The notes beneath the pieces are model-generated. The model was given only the letters and a program-made list of their open reading frames with translations, made no database searches and had not been told where the DNA came from. Position numbers and translations under genes: made by a program. Shown here in pieces: positions 62,933-64,000 of a stretch of 64,000 nt of DNA (position 1 is its first letter; each line of letters begins with the position of its first letter). The stretch is taken from positions 1 to 64,000 of the forward strand of contig JAHIVH010000061.1 of the NCBI GenBank assembly GCA_018816735.1. The letters are read 5' to 3'. Origin of the DNA: Pseudomonadota bacterium. Lineage in GTDB: Bacteria; Desulfobacterota; Desulfobacteria; Desulfobacterales; JAHIVH01.

Positions 62933-64000
62933 ATGTTTGAGAATCATGAAATCATTGCCACCCTTGAAATGCTTAAAAACGAGCATCTTGATGTGCGAAC
63001 CGTCACCCTTGGCCTCAGTCTGTTTGACTGCATCAGCCATAATATTTTTAAATTCAAAACAAATGTTGAAAACAAAATCACGCAATATGCCAGAGACCTT
63101 GTGATGGTTTGTAATCAGGTCGGCGATAAATACGGCATCAATGTTGTAAACAAACGCATTTCCATCAGTCCTGTTGCGTTGATTGCCGCCCCTTTCCCTC
63201 CATACCAGATGGTCGAAATCGCAAAAATGCTGAATGAAGTGGCGGAATCCGTCAACATCGATTTTATCGGCGGGTTTACAGCACTGGTGGAAAAAGGAAT
63301 GGCCAAGGGGGATCTTTCCCTTATTGAAGCGATCCCTGAAGCGCTTTCATCCACAAACCGGGTGTGTGCCTCTGTCAATGTGGCGTCAACACGGGCCGGT
63401 ATTAATATGGATGCGGTTATTTTAATGGCCAAAGCAATTAAAATAACCGCGGAATTAACCCGGGACCGGGATGGTATCGGATGCGCCAAACTCTGTGTAT
63501 TTTCAAATATTCCCCAGGACATTCCCTTTATGGCAGGGGCCTATCTGGGACCTGGTGAACCGGATATGGTCATCAATGTAGGGGTGAGCGGCCCTGGCGT
63601 CGTCAAAAATGCGATCGACCGCGCGCTTGCACAGGACCAGAAACTGGATCTGGGAAAAATCGCTGAACTTATCAAAAGAACCGCCTGCCGGGTAACACGG
63701 GTGGGAGAATTGATCGGACGCGAAGTTGCCGAAAGGCTTGATGTGCCTTTTGGCGTTGTTGACCTGTCGTTGGCCCCAACGCCCACTGTTGGAGACAGTG
63801 TGGGGGAAATTTTTCAAAGTCTGGGGCTGTCCCATATCGGTGTTCCCGGTTCCACAGCCGCGCTCGCCATGTTAAACGATGCCGTAAAAAAAGGGGGGGC
63901 GTTTGCCAGTTCCCATGTGGGAGGATTGAGCGGTGCTTTTATTCCGGTGAGTGAAGATCTGAATATTGCGGAATCCGTCAAAAACGGTCATCTGAATATC
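62933..64000 (+). CDS. UPF0210/PFL-family protein (cut by window edge)
   Basis: 356 residues from ATG 62933 (GAGGAACACC upstream), still open at the window end; the family is about 450 residues long. The text begins MFENHEIIATLEMLKNEHLD and contains NVASTRAGINMDAV, DIPFMAGAYLGPGEPDMVIN and VDLSLAPTPTVGDSVGEI. These are family-wide motifs, the last forming a Ser/Thr-rich probable ligand site. The family (DUF711) is soluble and conserved, of uncertain function. It is paired with the ACT gene upstream. Confidence 0.88.
   Translation, partial: MFENHEIIATLEMLKNEHLDVRTVTLGLSLFDCISHNIFKFKTNVENKITQYARDLVMVCNQVGDKYGINVVNKRISISPVALIAAPFPPYQMVEIAKMLNEVAESVNIDFIGGFTALVEKGMAKGDLSLIEAIPEALSSTNRVCASVNVASTRAGINMDAVILMAKAIKITAELTRDRDGIGCAKLCVFSNIPQDIPFMAGAYLGPGEPDMVINVGVSGPGVVKNAIDRALAQDQKLDLGKIAELIKRTACRVTRVGELIGREVAERLDVPFGVVDLSLAPTPTVGDSVGEIFQSLGLSHIGVPGSTAALAMLNDAVKKGGAFASSHVGGLSGAFIPVSEDLNIAESVKNGHLNI

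Noticed and set aside
1..64000. CRISPR arrays, rRNA, tRNA, intact insertion sequences
   Set aside because: No regularly spaced repeats longer than those listed, no RNA gene folds and no transposase were seen by eye; a program scan could still find weak cases.

Overview
The window looks like a chromosomal segment of a strictly anaerobic, moderately AT-rich Gram-negative bacterium, most likely a Desulfobacterales-type deltaproteobacterium (Desulfobacterota). This is inferred from gene content: many PAS-rich hybrid histidine kinases, two with a KPTYxEL-type N-terminus; a corrinoid/UroD-type methyltransferase operon under a sigma-54 activator; a radical SAM/SPASM enzyme; an ACT/UPF0210 pair; and outer-membrane and TonB machinery. 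I saw no rRNA, tRNA, CRISPR array or intact insertion sequence. No database search was possible, so all names rest on motifs and architecture.

Layout. 1-9.2 kb: a thiolase-like gene running off the left edge, diverging from a MerR-TetR fusion regulator; two large hybrid kinases; a PstS-like binding protein with an outer-membrane barrel protein; a nitroreductase; a small lipoprotein. 9.4-14.2 kb: uvrA and a PAS kinase. 14.2-19.2 kb: a dedicated exbD-tonB-exbB-TonB-dependent receptor-lipoprotein operon. 19.4-22.6 kb: a eukaryote-type HisA, an FKBP prolyl isomerase, an AEC transporter and a TetR regulator. 22.7-25.9 kb: a candidate 37-residue peptide gene with its own terminator, facing a radical SAM/SPASM gene that is coupled to a lipoprotein with tandem AhpD-like domains. 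26.2-27.3 kb: a small conserved-looking ORF, a VOC enzyme and a truncated hemolysin III remnant.

27.4-32.5 kb is the most striking block. Four tightly spaced genes encode a VIT/von Willebrand A surface protein with a C-terminal VPEP-transmembrane-basic sorting signal, an exosortase (XrtK-like), a CreB-like response regulator and a CreC-like sensor kinase. Four TTCA(C/T) repeats at an exact 11-bp period, the form of the CreB 'cre tag' (TTCAC-N6-TTCAC), lie just upstream of the first gene. This looks like a self-contained, signal-controlled, single-substrate exosortase system, parallel in design to the proteobacterial dedicated sortase system.

32.6-40.4 kb: a PAS kinase with receiver; a TetR-controlled operon of amidohydrolase, FAD amine oxidoreductase and Na+/H+ antiporter with an 18-bp palindromic operator; and a 4Fe-4S protein related to QueG/RdhA. 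40.5-45.0 kb: a corrinoid protein, a UroD-type methyltransferase, a 57-residue protein and a membrane-anchored sigma-54 activator. Near-identical GG-N10-GC promoters precede the methyltransferase operon and the 4Fe-4S gene, suggesting one regulon. 45.1-46.3 kb is a decayed patch with an integrase relic, a DUF3795 gene and a truncated ECF sigma factor. 46.4-57.4 kb: a glycogen/alpha-glucan operon (fused debranching enzyme, small CBM48 protein, phosphorylase, glycogen synthase, eukaryote-like branching enzyme), without glgC. 57.5-64 kb: a PilZ protein, a coiled-coil membrane protein with an OleC-like ligase, a DHH-CBS protein, and the ACT and UPF0210 genes, the last running off the right edge.
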